From assembly GCA_016793245.1 (NCBI GenBank), contig JAEUHW010000260.1, positions 1-64,000 of the forward strand: 64,000 nt of DNA, in the 5' to 3' direction. The notes under the pieces were generated by a model. The model ran no database searches. It was given only the letters and a program-made list of their open reading frames with translations, and was not told the DNA's origin. The DNA comes from Planctomycetota bacterium (lineage in GTDB: Bacteria > Planctomycetota > UBA1135 > JADKAF01). The translations under genes and the position numbers were made by a program. Each line of letters begins with the position of its first letter. Position 1 is the stretch's first letter. This document shows positions 41,904 through 49,424 of the stretch, piece by piece.

Positions 41904-43817
41904 ATGACGGCGCGCTTTTGCGTTTCTCTCCTCTCCGTTGGTCTCTCGCTATCGATCCTCGGCTCCGCGGCCTTCGCCCACGGTGGCCAGTATCGCGGCG
42001 CCGGTGGAACCCTGGTCCCCCCGGGCTCTAGCTCTACGGCGCCCGCGGTCTCCGCTCCGCCTCCTCCGAAGGCCAGCACCGACACCGGCACCTCCAGCAG
42101 CAACAGCGGGGCCGGAAGCGCCACCGCGGGCAGCAGCGGGAGCTCGATGTCGGCCGGGCTCGACATCTCGTTGCCCATCGATGCCTGGGACTACTGGTGG
42201 ATCGCGAACCGCATGCGCTTCCTCGACCTGCGCCGCCTGAGCCGCGCGCTCGACAGCGCGGTCGAGGATGGGCCCCTCGTCGCGAAGCCGCGCCTCGAGG
42301 AAGCGCTGCGCGCGCGGATCGGCGCGCGCTTGCACGCGCTGCTCGCGCCGGGTGCTGCGATCAGCGTCGATGAGCTGAGCGGCTTGCTCATCGCCGCGAG
42401 CAAGCTCGCGTGGCAGCCGAACGCGACCGCGCAGCTCTTCCGCGCGCACCTCCGCTCACCCGTGCAGGAGATCCGCGAGACCGCGACGCTCGCGTTGGGG
42501 TGGCTCGGCGAGCCGAGCTCGCTCCCGCTCCTCCTCGCGATCCTCGAGGACGCGCCCGCGGCGCGTGAAGCGACGCTTAACACGACCACCGACGTGCGCA
42601 CGCGCTCCTTCGCCGCGTATGCGCTCGCGCTCTTGCTCGAACGCAGGGACACGGCGTGGGACGAGAGCGGCTCCATGCTCGTCCGGAAGCACTTGCTGGA
42701 CATGCTCGACGGACGCGCGCTCGCGTTCGCGGAGCTCGAGGCCGCGGTGATCTCCGCGCTCGGGATCATGAAGCACGGCGAGGGCGCCGAGCGCGGGCTC
42801 GTGCTCGAGCGGCTCCAGGAGCTCCTGCGCGCCAAGGATCGACATGCGCTGGTGCGCGCGCAGGTGGCCACCGCCGGCGGCCGTATCGGTCGCGGCGTCT
42901 GGGCGAACACGCTGTGCGAAGTGCTGCGCGAAGAGGTCTTCGATTGGCCGGTGCGCGATTCGGCGGCCTTGGTGATGGGGGCCTTCGCTCCCGAGCTGGA
43001 CGCCGCGCAACGCACGGCCGCGCTGCAATCCCTCGAGCTCGCGCGTCGGCGCGCGAAGGGCCCGGGCGAGCGCGCGTTCACGACGCTCACGATCGCGCGC
43101 TTCGAGGACGCCGACTCGCTGAAGGCGCTCGAGCGCGAAGTCCTGCACGGACCGCACCTCGATCGCCCCTGGGCCGCCATCGGTCTCGGCCTCGCCGCGC
43201 GCGCGGCGATCGAGCGCGGCGAGGTCCCGATGTCGATGCGCTTCGCGCTGCGCGAGGGCTTCCGCCGCACCAAGGCGAGCGAGATCCGCGCGGCCTTCGC
43301 CATCGCGAGCGGGCTCGCCCGCGACGTCGATTTCGCGAAGGAGCTGCGCGAGGACTTCGCGGCGTCCTCCGTTCCGCGTCATCGCGGCCATCTCGCCGTC
43401 GCCTTGGGCCTGATCGGCGATCCGGAGGCGAAGGCGCTGCTGCGCGCGGCCCTGCCTCGCGCTTCGCGCGAGCCTGAAGAGGTCGGAGAGCTCGCGATCG
43501 GGTTGACCCTGCTCGGCGACCGCGATGCCGTGCCGTCGCTGCTCGAGCTGATGAAGGCCGGCAAGACCACGACCACGCTCGCGCCGCTCGCCGAGGCCCT
43601 TGGCCGCATCGGAGGCGCCTCGGCCGCCGAAGCGTTGCTCGTGCTCTGCGAGGACCAGACGAAGTCCGCGCTCGTCCGCGCGTTCGCGTTGGTCGGCCTG
43701 GGTCTCTGCGTCGAGGAGCAGGAGCTCCCGTGGAACGCGGCCTTCGCCGCCGACTTCAACTACATCGCGCCGCCGATCACGCTCTACGCGTCGAAGGGCT
43801 TGCTCGACATCCTCTGA
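41904..43817 (+). CDS. secreted HEAT-repeat protein
   Basis: A 637-residue exported protein. ATG 41904 gives a signal peptide (LSLSILGSAAFA|HGG), the only one in this window without Gln at +1. A Ser/Thr/Gly/Pro linker (about 35-85) is followed by roughly a dozen HEAT-like helical pairs (REFATLALGWLGEPSSLPLL-type, RGHLAVALGLIGDPEAKALL, LAPLAEALGRIGGASAAEAL, ALVRAFALVGLGLCVEEQEL). The C-terminus is APPITLYASKGLLDIL, and two shorter copies of this end occur downstream at 48617 and 49292. Likely a periplasmic protein-protein scaffold. Confidence 0.8.
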   Translation: MTARFCVSLLSVGLSLSILGSAAFAHGGQYRGAGGTLVPPGSSSTAPAVSAPPPPKASTDTGTSSSNSGAGSATAGSSGSSMSAGLDISLPIDAWDYWWIANRMRFLDLRRLSRALDSAVEDGPLVAKPRLEEALRARIGARLHALLAPGAAISVDELSGLLIAASKLAWQPNATAQLFRAHLRSPVQEIRETATLALGWLGEPSSLPLLLAILEDAPAAREATLNTTTDVRTRSFAAYALALLLERRDTAWDESGSMLVRKHLLDMLDGRALAFAELEAAVISALGIMKHGEGAERGLVLERLQELLRAKDRHALVRAQVATAGGRIGRGVWANTLCEVLREEVFDWPVRDSAALVMGAFAPELDAAQRTAALQSLELARRRAKGPGERAFTTLTIARFEDADSLKALEREVLHGPHLDRPWAAIGLGLAARAAIERGEVPMSMRFALREGFRRTKASEIRAAFAIASGLARDVDFAKELREDFAASSVPRHRGHLAVALGLIGDPEAKALLRAALPRASREPEEVGELAIGLTLLGDRDAVPSLLELMKAGKTTTTLAPLAEALGRIGGASAAEALLVLCEDQTKSALVRAFALVGLGLCVEEQELPWNAAFAADFNYIAPPITLYASKGLLDIL

Positions 43818-43840
43818 GCGCGGCTGGATCGTGAGCGCGG

Positions 43841-43860
43841 TCGGCACCGCGAGGTGCCGA
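43841..43860. terminator. hairpin between convergent genes
   Basis: A perfect 8-bp stem (43841-43848 with 43853-43860) and a GCGA tetraloop, midway between the HEAT-gene stop and the sigma-factor stop. Likely a bidirectional terminator. Confidence 0.5.
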
Positions 43861-43863
43861 GCC

Positions 43864-44448
43864 TCAGCCCATCTGCCGGAAGAGCCAAGCGCGAGCGACG
43901 GCCCACTCGCGCTTGATCGTGCGCTCCGACACCTCGAGCGCTGCCGCGGACTCCTCGACGGAGAGACCCGCGAAGAAGCGGAGCTGCACGATCTGCGCCA
44001 TGCGCGGATCGCGTTCCTCGAGCGCCGTCAGGGCCTCGTCGAGCGCGAGCAGGTCCACGGTGGCGAGCTCGGCGGGCGCCTCGATCTCCAGCTCGTCGAG
44101 CGCGTCGCTGCGCGGCACCTCACCGCCGCGCTTCAAGCGCTGGCGGCGACGGTGGCGCTCGACGAGGAGCTGCCGCATCACGCGGCTCGCCGCTCGAAAG
44201 TAATGGCGGCGATCGGCGAAGCTCGGCGCGGACTGCTGGAGGCGCAGCCAGGCGTCGTGCACCAGCGCCGTCGCCTGCAAGGTCGCGCCGCTGCGCTCCC
44301 CGCGAACGGCCGCGCGGGCGATCGTCTGGAGCTCGCCGTACACGGCCGCCAGCAACGCGTCCTGCGACCCCTCGCGCCCGGCTTCCGCGGCACGGAGGAG
44401 CCGCGTGACGTCGCCAGCATTGCGGTCGTCGGCATCCGAAGGGGTCAT
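43864..44448 (-). CDS. ECF sigma factor associated with a Ser/Thr kinase
   Basis: A 194-residue RNA polymerase sigma factor of the ECF class, of the subgroup found next to Ser/Thr kinases in planctomycetes and acidobacteria. Region 2 covers about 12-80 (LLAAVYGELQTIARAAVRGE, TALVHDAWLRLQ, RHYFRAASRVMRQLLVERHRR) and region 4 about 130-190, with the helix-turn-helix LSVEESAAALEVSERTIKREW. ATG 44448 gives the family's usual length; the longer frame to 44544 adds unmatched residues. It is divergent from the kinase gene by 119 bases, so the two probably share a control region and form one signalling unit. No anti-sigma gene is adjacent. Confidence 0.88.
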   Translation of the reverse strand: MTPSDADDRNAGDVTRLLRAAEAGREGSQDALLAAVYGELQTIARAAVRGERSGATLQATALVHDAWLRLQQSAPSFADRRHYFRAASRVMRQLLVERHRRRQRLKRGGEVPRSDALDELEIEAPAELATVDLLALDEALTALEERDPRMAQIVQLRFFAGLSVEESAAALEVSERTIKREWAVARAWLFRQMG

Positions 44449-44567
44449 CGCGATCGAGCTCGAGCCGTAGGAAATGCCTTTTCGTGGCCTTGCTTGCTCG
44501 AGTGTAGCACCTTGCAGGAGCATCGGCGGATGCGCTCGCCGCACGCCGGATCGCGAGGTCGATCTCG

Positions 44568-47279
44568 ATGGATGACTCCTGGGAACGATTGAAGACCGTC
44601 GCCGGCGACGCCTTGGAGCAGCCGCCGGCCGTGCGCGAGGCGTTCTTGCGCGCCGCCTGCGGCGAAGATGCCGACTTGTTCGCGGAGGCCTGCGCGCTGC
44701 TCGCCGCCGACGCCGACGCCGGTGACTTCCTCCGCTCGGAAGCCGAGCTTCCGCCCTCGGTCCGCAGGTTGGAGCGCGGAGCGACGGTCGGGCCCTATGT
44801 CATCGAAGAGCTCTTGGGCGAAGGGGGATCGAGCGAGGTGTATCGCGCGCGCCAAGCGGCTCCGATCCAGCGCGAGGTCGCGCTGAAGCTCCTGAAGCCC
44901 GGCATGGACTCGCGCGCGCTGCTGACGCGCTTCGCCGCGGAGCGCCAGACGCTCGCGCGTCTCGATCACCCGCACGTCACGCGCGTGTTGGATGCCGGTG
45001 CGCTCGAGAGCGGTCGGCCGTGGGTCGTGGTCGAGCTCGTGCAGGGGCTGCCGCTGACGCGCTTCGTCGCCCGCGAGAACCTGACGCTGCAGGCGCGGCT
45101 CGAGCTCTTCCTGCAGGTGTGCGATGCGGTGGCCCACGCGCATCGGCGGGGCGTCGTGCACCGCGACCTGAAGCCCGCCAACGTGCTCGTCTCGCGCTCC
45201 GAGGGCGCGCCGTGGGCCAAGGTCATCGACTTCGGCATCGCCAAGCTGCTGGAGTCGAGCGATGCAGGAGCTCCGCTCACGACCACCGGGATCCTGCTCG
45301 GAACGCCGGCGTACGCCAGCCCGGAGCAGCTCGACGAGCAGGGCGACGTCGATACGCGCACCGATGTGTGGTCTCTCGGGGTGATCCTCTACGAGCTGCT
45401 GACCGATTCGCGCCCGACCGATGGCAGCGATGGTCAGGAGCCTTCCATCGCGGAGCTCGTGCGCCGCGTGCGCAACGATGCGATCGAGCCGCCGTCGCGA
45501 CGGCGGCGCCGGAGGGCTCGCGAGACCCTGCGGATCGAGCTCGACTGGATCGTCGGCCACGCCCTCGAGCGCGATCGCGAGCGCCGCTATCCGACCGTCG
45601 ATGCTCTCGCCTTCGACGTGCGCCGTTTCCTCGCGCGCGAGCCGCTGAGCGTCGGGCCGCCGACCCTGCGCTACCGCATCGCGACGGCGGCGCGGCGGCA
45701 TCGCGCGCTCCTCGGCGCTGCCGCGTTCGCCATCCTCGCGTTGCTCGCCGGCAGCGTGGCTTCGTTCGTGGGCTTGCTCAGCGCACGCACCGCCAGGGAC
45801 GAGGCGAAGGTTGCGGCGAAGGCGGAACGCGTGCAGCGAACCCTCGCGGAGGAGCTCGCCGAGAGTCATCGCCGCGCGCGCGCGGACGCGGAAGCTGCGC
45901 TCGCGGAAGCGAGCGCGGTCGGCGAGTTCCTCTCCGATCTCTTGCTCGCCGTGGAACCGTCCAAGGCCGGACGCGAGGTGCGCGTCGTCGATGTGCTCGG
46001 CGTGATCGAGCCGCGCTTCGCGTCCGTGGCGGCCTTCCCCGTCGTCGCCGCTCGTCTCCGGCGCATCATCGCGCAGTGCTATCTCGGGCTCGGAGATTTC
46101 ACGGCGGCGGAGCCGCATCTGATGATCGCGCTCGAGCTCGGTCGCGAGCACTTCGCCGCGGACGATTGGCGCTACGTCGACATGCTCTCGATCCTCGCCG
46201 ATCTACGCGCGCGGCAGGGCCGCTTCACGGAGCTGGAACCCGTACTGGAGGAGCTCGACTCCCGTGCGCGCGCCTCCAAGGGACCGGAGCACCCGCTCGC
46301 GCGCTTCGTCCTCGATCTGCGGGCGAAGATCGCCTTCGATCGCGGTCGCCCGGCCGAGGCCGCCGCCGCGCTGCGAGGCCTGCTCGCGCTCGATGAGGCC
46401 GCGGGGCGCACGAAGGCGGTCCTGCAGACGCACGGGAATCTCTCGCAGATCTTGCTGACTCTCGGACAGAGTGAGGAAGCGCGCACGCACGCCGAGCGCG
46501 CCTATTCGATGGCTCGCGAGGACTATGGCGAAGATCATCCCCTCGCGATCGCCGCCGCGCGCAAGCTCGCCGCGGTGCATCTCCATCGGGGGGAATACGA
46601 CGCCCTCATCGCAGCGCTCGAGCCGCTCGTAGAGAAGGCCCGCGCCGTGCTCGGTCCCAAGAACCCGGATACGCTGGGCATCGAGAACTACCTCGCGCGC
46701 GGCTATCAGAAGACGCAGCGTCTGGAGGAAGCGGAGGCCCTGTACCGGCGCATCATCGCCACGCAGGCCGAAGCGATGAGCAAGGAGCATCCGCAGGCGG
46801 TGATGGCGGTCCAGAGCTTCGGCCAAGTGCTCGAGGCGCGGGGCGACCTCGCCGGAGCCGAAGAGGCGTTGCGCGACGTGGTACAGCGTTTCCGCTCGCT
46901 CCGCGGGGGCGATCATGCCGACACGTGGTACGCGCTCGCCTCGCTCTCGCGCGTGATGACGAGTCGCGGACGCTGCCTGGAGGCGGCGGAGCCCTTCGCC
47001 TCGGCGATCGACGGGCTGCAGCGCACGCTCGGGCCGGACAACCCGCGCACGATCGAAGCGCGCTCGGCTTGGGTGACGCATCTGCTGCGGCTCGGCGCCG
47101 TGCAGCGCGAGCAGCGGGCGCTCGCGGACGCACGCTCGTCCTGGGAGCGCGCGTTCGAGCTCGGAGGGGAGCTCGGCCAGGAAGATGCAAAACGAGAGGC
47201 CGCCGGGGCCCTGGGGGCGCTGGCGGAGGCCGAGGGCGATGCGGCAAGTGCGCAGCGCTGGCGCGAGCTGGCGCGCTGA
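44568..47279 (+). CDS. transmembrane Ser/Thr protein kinase with C-terminal TPRs
   Basis: A 903-residue Hanks-type kinase. Residues about 75-340 hold the kinase domain: glycine loop LGEGGSSEVYRA, catalytic lysine in VALKLL, catalytic loop VVHRDLKPANV near 198, DFGIA near 220, and TPAYASPEQ in the activation segment, so all key residues are present. One membrane helix lies near 378-405 (LLGAAAFAILALLAGSVASFVG). The outer ~480 residues carry TPR-like repeats (ARTHAERAYSMAREDYGEDHPLA, KNPDTLGIENYLARGYQKTQRLEEAEALY) of the kinesin-light-chain type. Paired with the divergent ECF sigma factor, a set-up common in planctomycetes. Signal and targets unknown. Confidence 0.9.
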   Translation: MDDSWERLKTVAGDALEQPPAVREAFLRAACGEDADLFAEACALLAADADAGDFLRSEAELPPSVRRLERGATVGPYVIEELLGEGGSSEVYRARQAAPIQREVALKLLKPGMDSRALLTRFAAERQTLARLDHPHVTRVLDAGALESGRPWVVVELVQGLPLTRFVARENLTLQARLELFLQVCDAVAHAHRRGVVHRDLKPANVLVSRSEGAPWAKVIDFGIAKLLESSDAGAPLTTTGILLGTPAYASPEQLDEQGDVDTRTDVWSLGVILYELLTDSRPTDGSDGQEPSIAELVRRVRNDAIEPPSRRRRRRARETLRIELDWIVGHALERDRERRYPTVDALAFDVRRFLAREPLSVGPPTLRYRIATAARRHRALLGAAAFAILALLAGSVASFVGLLSARTARDEAKVAAKAERVQRTLAEELAESHRRARADAEAALAEASAVGEFLSDLLLAVEPSKAGREVRVVDVLGVIEPRFASVAAFPVVAARLRRIIAQCYLGLGDFTAAEPHLMIALELGREHFAADDWRYVDMLSILADLRARQGRFTELEPVLEELDSRARASKGPEHPLARFVLDLRAKIAFDRGRPAEAAAALRGLLALDEAAGRTKAVLQTHGNLSQILLTLGQSEEARTHAERAYSMAREDYGEDHPLAIAAARKLAAVHLHRGEYDALIAALEPLVEKARAVLGPKNPDTLGIENYLARGYQKTQRLEEAEALYRRIIATQAEAMSKEHPQAVMAVQSFGQVLEARGDLAGAEEALRDVVQRFRSLRGGDHADTWYALASLSRVMTSRGRCLEAAEPFASAIDGLQRTLGPDNPRTIEARSAWVTHLLRLGAVQREQRALADARSSWERAFELGGELGQEDAKREAAGALGALAEAEGDAASAQRWRELAR

Positions 47280-47447
47280 AGGCCGAGCTCTCCTGCCTCG
47301 GGGGTACGGCGCGGCGCGAGATCGAGGTCGAGCGGCAAGTCCGCGAATGTTTGGCCCCGGGGTCGAGGCAACGGCGCTTGGTCCAGCGCAAGCGGTCGCC
47401 GGCAGGAGCCGAGGGCCGCACCTCACCGCCGCCTACCGGAGCCTCTC

Positions 47448-48548
47448 ATGTCGCGCTCTCTTCGCTTCCTCCTTCACGCCGGAGCCACCGCCTTGGTCCT
47501 CGGTTCGTCGCTCCTCGCCCAGACCCCCGTGGATCTCCGCACCTGGACCGGGGAGAGCTATTACGGAGCGGGCAGCAGCAATTGGACGGTGAACACCACG
47601 GGCGACACCGTCACTCAGAGCACGAACGGGAGCGTGACCTTCTTCTACGCTCCGGAGCAGACCTCGAGCGGGACCTTCGAAGGCGAGCTCACCGTCACGG
47701 GCGGAACCGACGACGACTACGTCGGCTTCGTCATCGGCATCCGCCCCGGCGCCACGACGACCCCCGCCTCGGAGTATCTCCTGATCGACTGGAAGCAGAT
47801 CACCCAGAGCTGGAACCACGGCGGGTGCACGCCCGCGACCACCGCTCGACGCGGGTTGGCCGTCTCGCGAGTGAACGGTCTGCCTACCGACGACGAGCTC
47901 TGGGGACATCTCAACCTGGATGTCGCTCCCTGCTCGACCGCGACCGACTCCGTCACCGAGCTGGCCCGTGCGGCGACGCTCGGCGATACCGGCTGGGGTC
48001 GAAGAGTGCCGTACCGATTCCGCTTCGAGTTCACGCCGACGCGCTTGCGCGTGCTGGTGAACTCCGTCGTCGAGTTCGACCTGAACGTCCGCGTGCCCGC
48101 CGGACACTTCGGGTTCTACAACTTCTCCCAGGCCGGAGTGAACTACCGTGCGTTCACCTCGAGCTGCACTGCCTCGGCGAACTCCTACGGCGCAGGGCAC
48201 GCAGGTACCCTCGGTATCCCGAGCTTGACGACTTCCGCGGCACCGCTGCTCGGCACCACGATCGATCTGCTCTTGGGGAACGCCCTGGGCTCGGCGACGG
48301 CGGGAGCGCTGCTCTTCGGCGCCGAAGCCGTGAGCATCCCCTCCGGTCTCGGTGGTGATCTGCTCGTGCTACCCGCGATCTCGATCTCGCTCGCGATCCC
48401 GAGCGCTGGCGCGAGCGTGCCCCTGGCGGTTCCGAACGATCCCTTCTTCTGCGGCGGACTGCTCTATCTGCAGGCCTTGCATCTCGACGGGGGCGCGAGC
48501 CAGGGCATCGCGTTCACGCCGGGGCTCGAGCTGGTCGGGGGGATCTGA
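47448..48548 (+). CDS. secreted thrombospondin-C-terminal-like protein
   Basis: A 366-residue exported protein with GGAG six bases before ATG 47448 and signal peptide GSSLLA|QTP. Residues about 25-235 resemble the thrombospondin C-terminal lectin-like beta-sandwich: GTDDDYVGFVIGI, EYLLIDWKQ, and RRVPYRFRFEFTPTRLRVLVN with VPAGHFGFYNFSQAGVNYR at the end. The last ~125 residues are the C-terminal module also found in other secreted proteins here (NSYGAGHAGTLGIPSL, GNALGSATAGALLFG, LYLQALHLDGGASQGIAFTPGLEL). Calcium or carbohydrate binding is suggested by the family, not shown. Confidence 0.8.
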   Translation: MSRSLRFLLHAGATALVLGSSLLAQTPVDLRTWTGESYYGAGSSNWTVNTTGDTVTQSTNGSVTFFYAPEQTSSGTFEGELTVTGGTDDDYVGFVIGIRPGATTTPASEYLLIDWKQITQSWNHGGCTPATTARRGLAVSRVNGLPTDDELWGHLNLDVAPCSTATDSVTELARAATLGDTGWGRRVPYRFRFEFTPTRLRVLVNSVVEFDLNVRVPAGHFGFYNFSQAGVNYRAFTSSCTASANSYGAGHAGTLGIPSLTTSAAPLLGTTIDLLLGNALGSATAGALLFGAEAVSIPSGLGGDLLVLPAISISLAIPSAGASVPLAVPNDPFFCGGLLYLQALHLDGGASQGIAFTPGLELVGGI

Positions 48549-48557
48549 GCTAGGCAT

Positions 48558-48600
48558 CGCGAACCGCAGCGTCGCGCGTCGAGCGGCGCAGCGGTTCGCG
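48558..48600 (+). terminator. hairpin after the thrombospondin-like gene
   Basis: Arms 48558-48567 and 48591-48600 form a perfect 10-bp stem with a 23-base loop that can pair a little further. It lies nine bases after the stop codon. No T-run follows. Confidence 0.35.
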
Positions 48601-48616
48601 GAGCGGCGCCAGCAAC

Positions 48617-48696
48617 GCGCCGCCGCTCACGCTCTGCGCTTCGAAGGCACGCTCCACGGTTCGAAGGGCGTGATCGACCTCTCGTGAGCGCGGCTG
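48617..48696 (+). pseudogene. remnant of the 3' end of the HEAT-repeat gene
   Basis: A short stretch whose frames read APPLTLCASKA and then TLHGSKGVIDLS-stop, close to APPITLYASKGLLDIL-stop at the end of the HEAT gene 4.9 kb upstream. Similarity continues nine bases past the stop codon (TGAGCGCGGCTG in both). The two parts are in different frames, so this is a degraded or doubly copied tail without its gene body. Confidence 0.6.
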
Positions 48697-48726
48697 CACT
48701 TTGGGGCGCTCGCTCCTCGGCGCTCC

Positions 48727-48939
48727 TCAGCTCGCGACCTCCACGCAGATCGCCGTCGTCTCGGGCCGCGGCACGCGTTCTCCCGCGGCTTTCAAGCCCT
48801 CGATGTGCAGCGCCACGGCCGTGCGCATACGCGCGGCGACTTGCTCGGGCGAGGCACCCGTGGCGACGCATCCCGGAAGGTCCGGCGAGTACGCGGCGAA
48901 ACCGGTCTCCGACTTCTCGATCAGGACGACGTATTTCAT
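48727..48939 (-). CDS. hicB: HicB-family antitoxin
   Basis: A 70-residue antitoxin of the HicAB system. The degraded RNase-H-like fold opens with MKYVVLIEKSETGFAAYSPDLPGCVATGAS, the normal HicB signature; the helix VAARMRTAVALHIEGLKAAGE follows, and the protein ends VEVAS. It is the short form without a DNA-binding tail. Its ATG overlaps the stop of the upstream hicA remnant (ATGA). It should neutralise HicA, but the neighbouring toxin gene is frameshifted, so here it may be an orphan antitoxin. Confidence 0.85.
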   Translation of the reverse strand: MKYVVLIEKSETGFAAYSPDLPGCVATGASPEQVAARMRTAVALHIEGLKAAGERVPRPETTAICVEVAS

Positions 48940-49138
48940 GGCTGCAGCCCTGCTTGCTTCCAGAGGCTCTTCAAGGTACCCCTGGGCACATCATCGCTGA
49001 ACCCGCCGGCGACGGTGACCACGCCTGGCTTCGTGGCGTGATCGACGTGGCGTGATGGAACTGTCGGTGGCTACCCTTCTGGCGAACCAGAACCCAGCCG
49101 TCGCTGCGCAGGATGGCGATCACGTCGCGGACGGACAC
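48936..49138 (-). pseudogene. hicA: hicA toxin gene broken by a 14-bp duplication
   Basis: HicA is an mRNA interferase of about 60 residues. From GTG 49138, with GGAGG upstream, the frame reads SVRDVIAILRSDGWVLVRQ and then KGSHRQFHHAT, with the catalytic histidine in GSHRQF, and then goes out of frame. An 11-base sequence is present twice, at 49032-49042 and 49046-49056, offset by 14 bases. Removing one copy restores KPGVVTVAGGFSDD and PRGTLKSLWKQAGLQP-stop, a normal HicA end of 62 residues whose TGA overlaps the hicB start. The gene as read makes a shortened, altered product. Confidence 0.8.
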
Positions 49139-49291
49139 ACGGACCTCCGGAGGAACGAGTTCGCTCCGGAGACGTAGGGGTCGGGCGGTGGTCACAGTTC
49201 TTCGAGCAGCGCGAGCCGCACGCTGCTGCAGTTGAGGTGAGTGTCGCGCCGGACTAGCGTCGGGGGTCGGCAAGCCTCCCGTGATCTCGAC

Positions 49292-49408
49292 GGCCTCTGC
49301 GTCGAGGAACAAGAGCTGCCGTGGATCGCGGCTTTCGCTGCAGACGGCGACGACTTCGCGCCGCCGATCACGCTCGACGCGTCGAAGGGCTCGCTCGACC
49401 TCTCGTGA
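49292..49408 (+). pseudogene. second remnant of the HEAT-gene 3' end
   Basis: In frame, this reads GLCVEEQELPWIAAFAADGD followed by DFAPPITLDASKGSLDLS-stop, very close to the last 39 codons of the HEAT-repeat gene (GLCVEEQELPWNAAFAADFN and APPITLYASKGLLDIL). No start or upstream repeats remain in the 150 bases before it. Together with the remnant at 48617 it brackets the hicAB locus. It ends 17 bases before the stop of the convergent gene. The rest of 49139-49291 shows no recognisable gene. Confidence 0.7.
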
Positions 49409-49424
49409 GTTCGGTCTACGCGCT

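Noticed and set aside
48971-49312. 113-residue minus-strand frame as a real gene
   Set aside because: It joins the start of hicA to out-of-frame sequence after the 14-bp duplication, with an unrelated front part.
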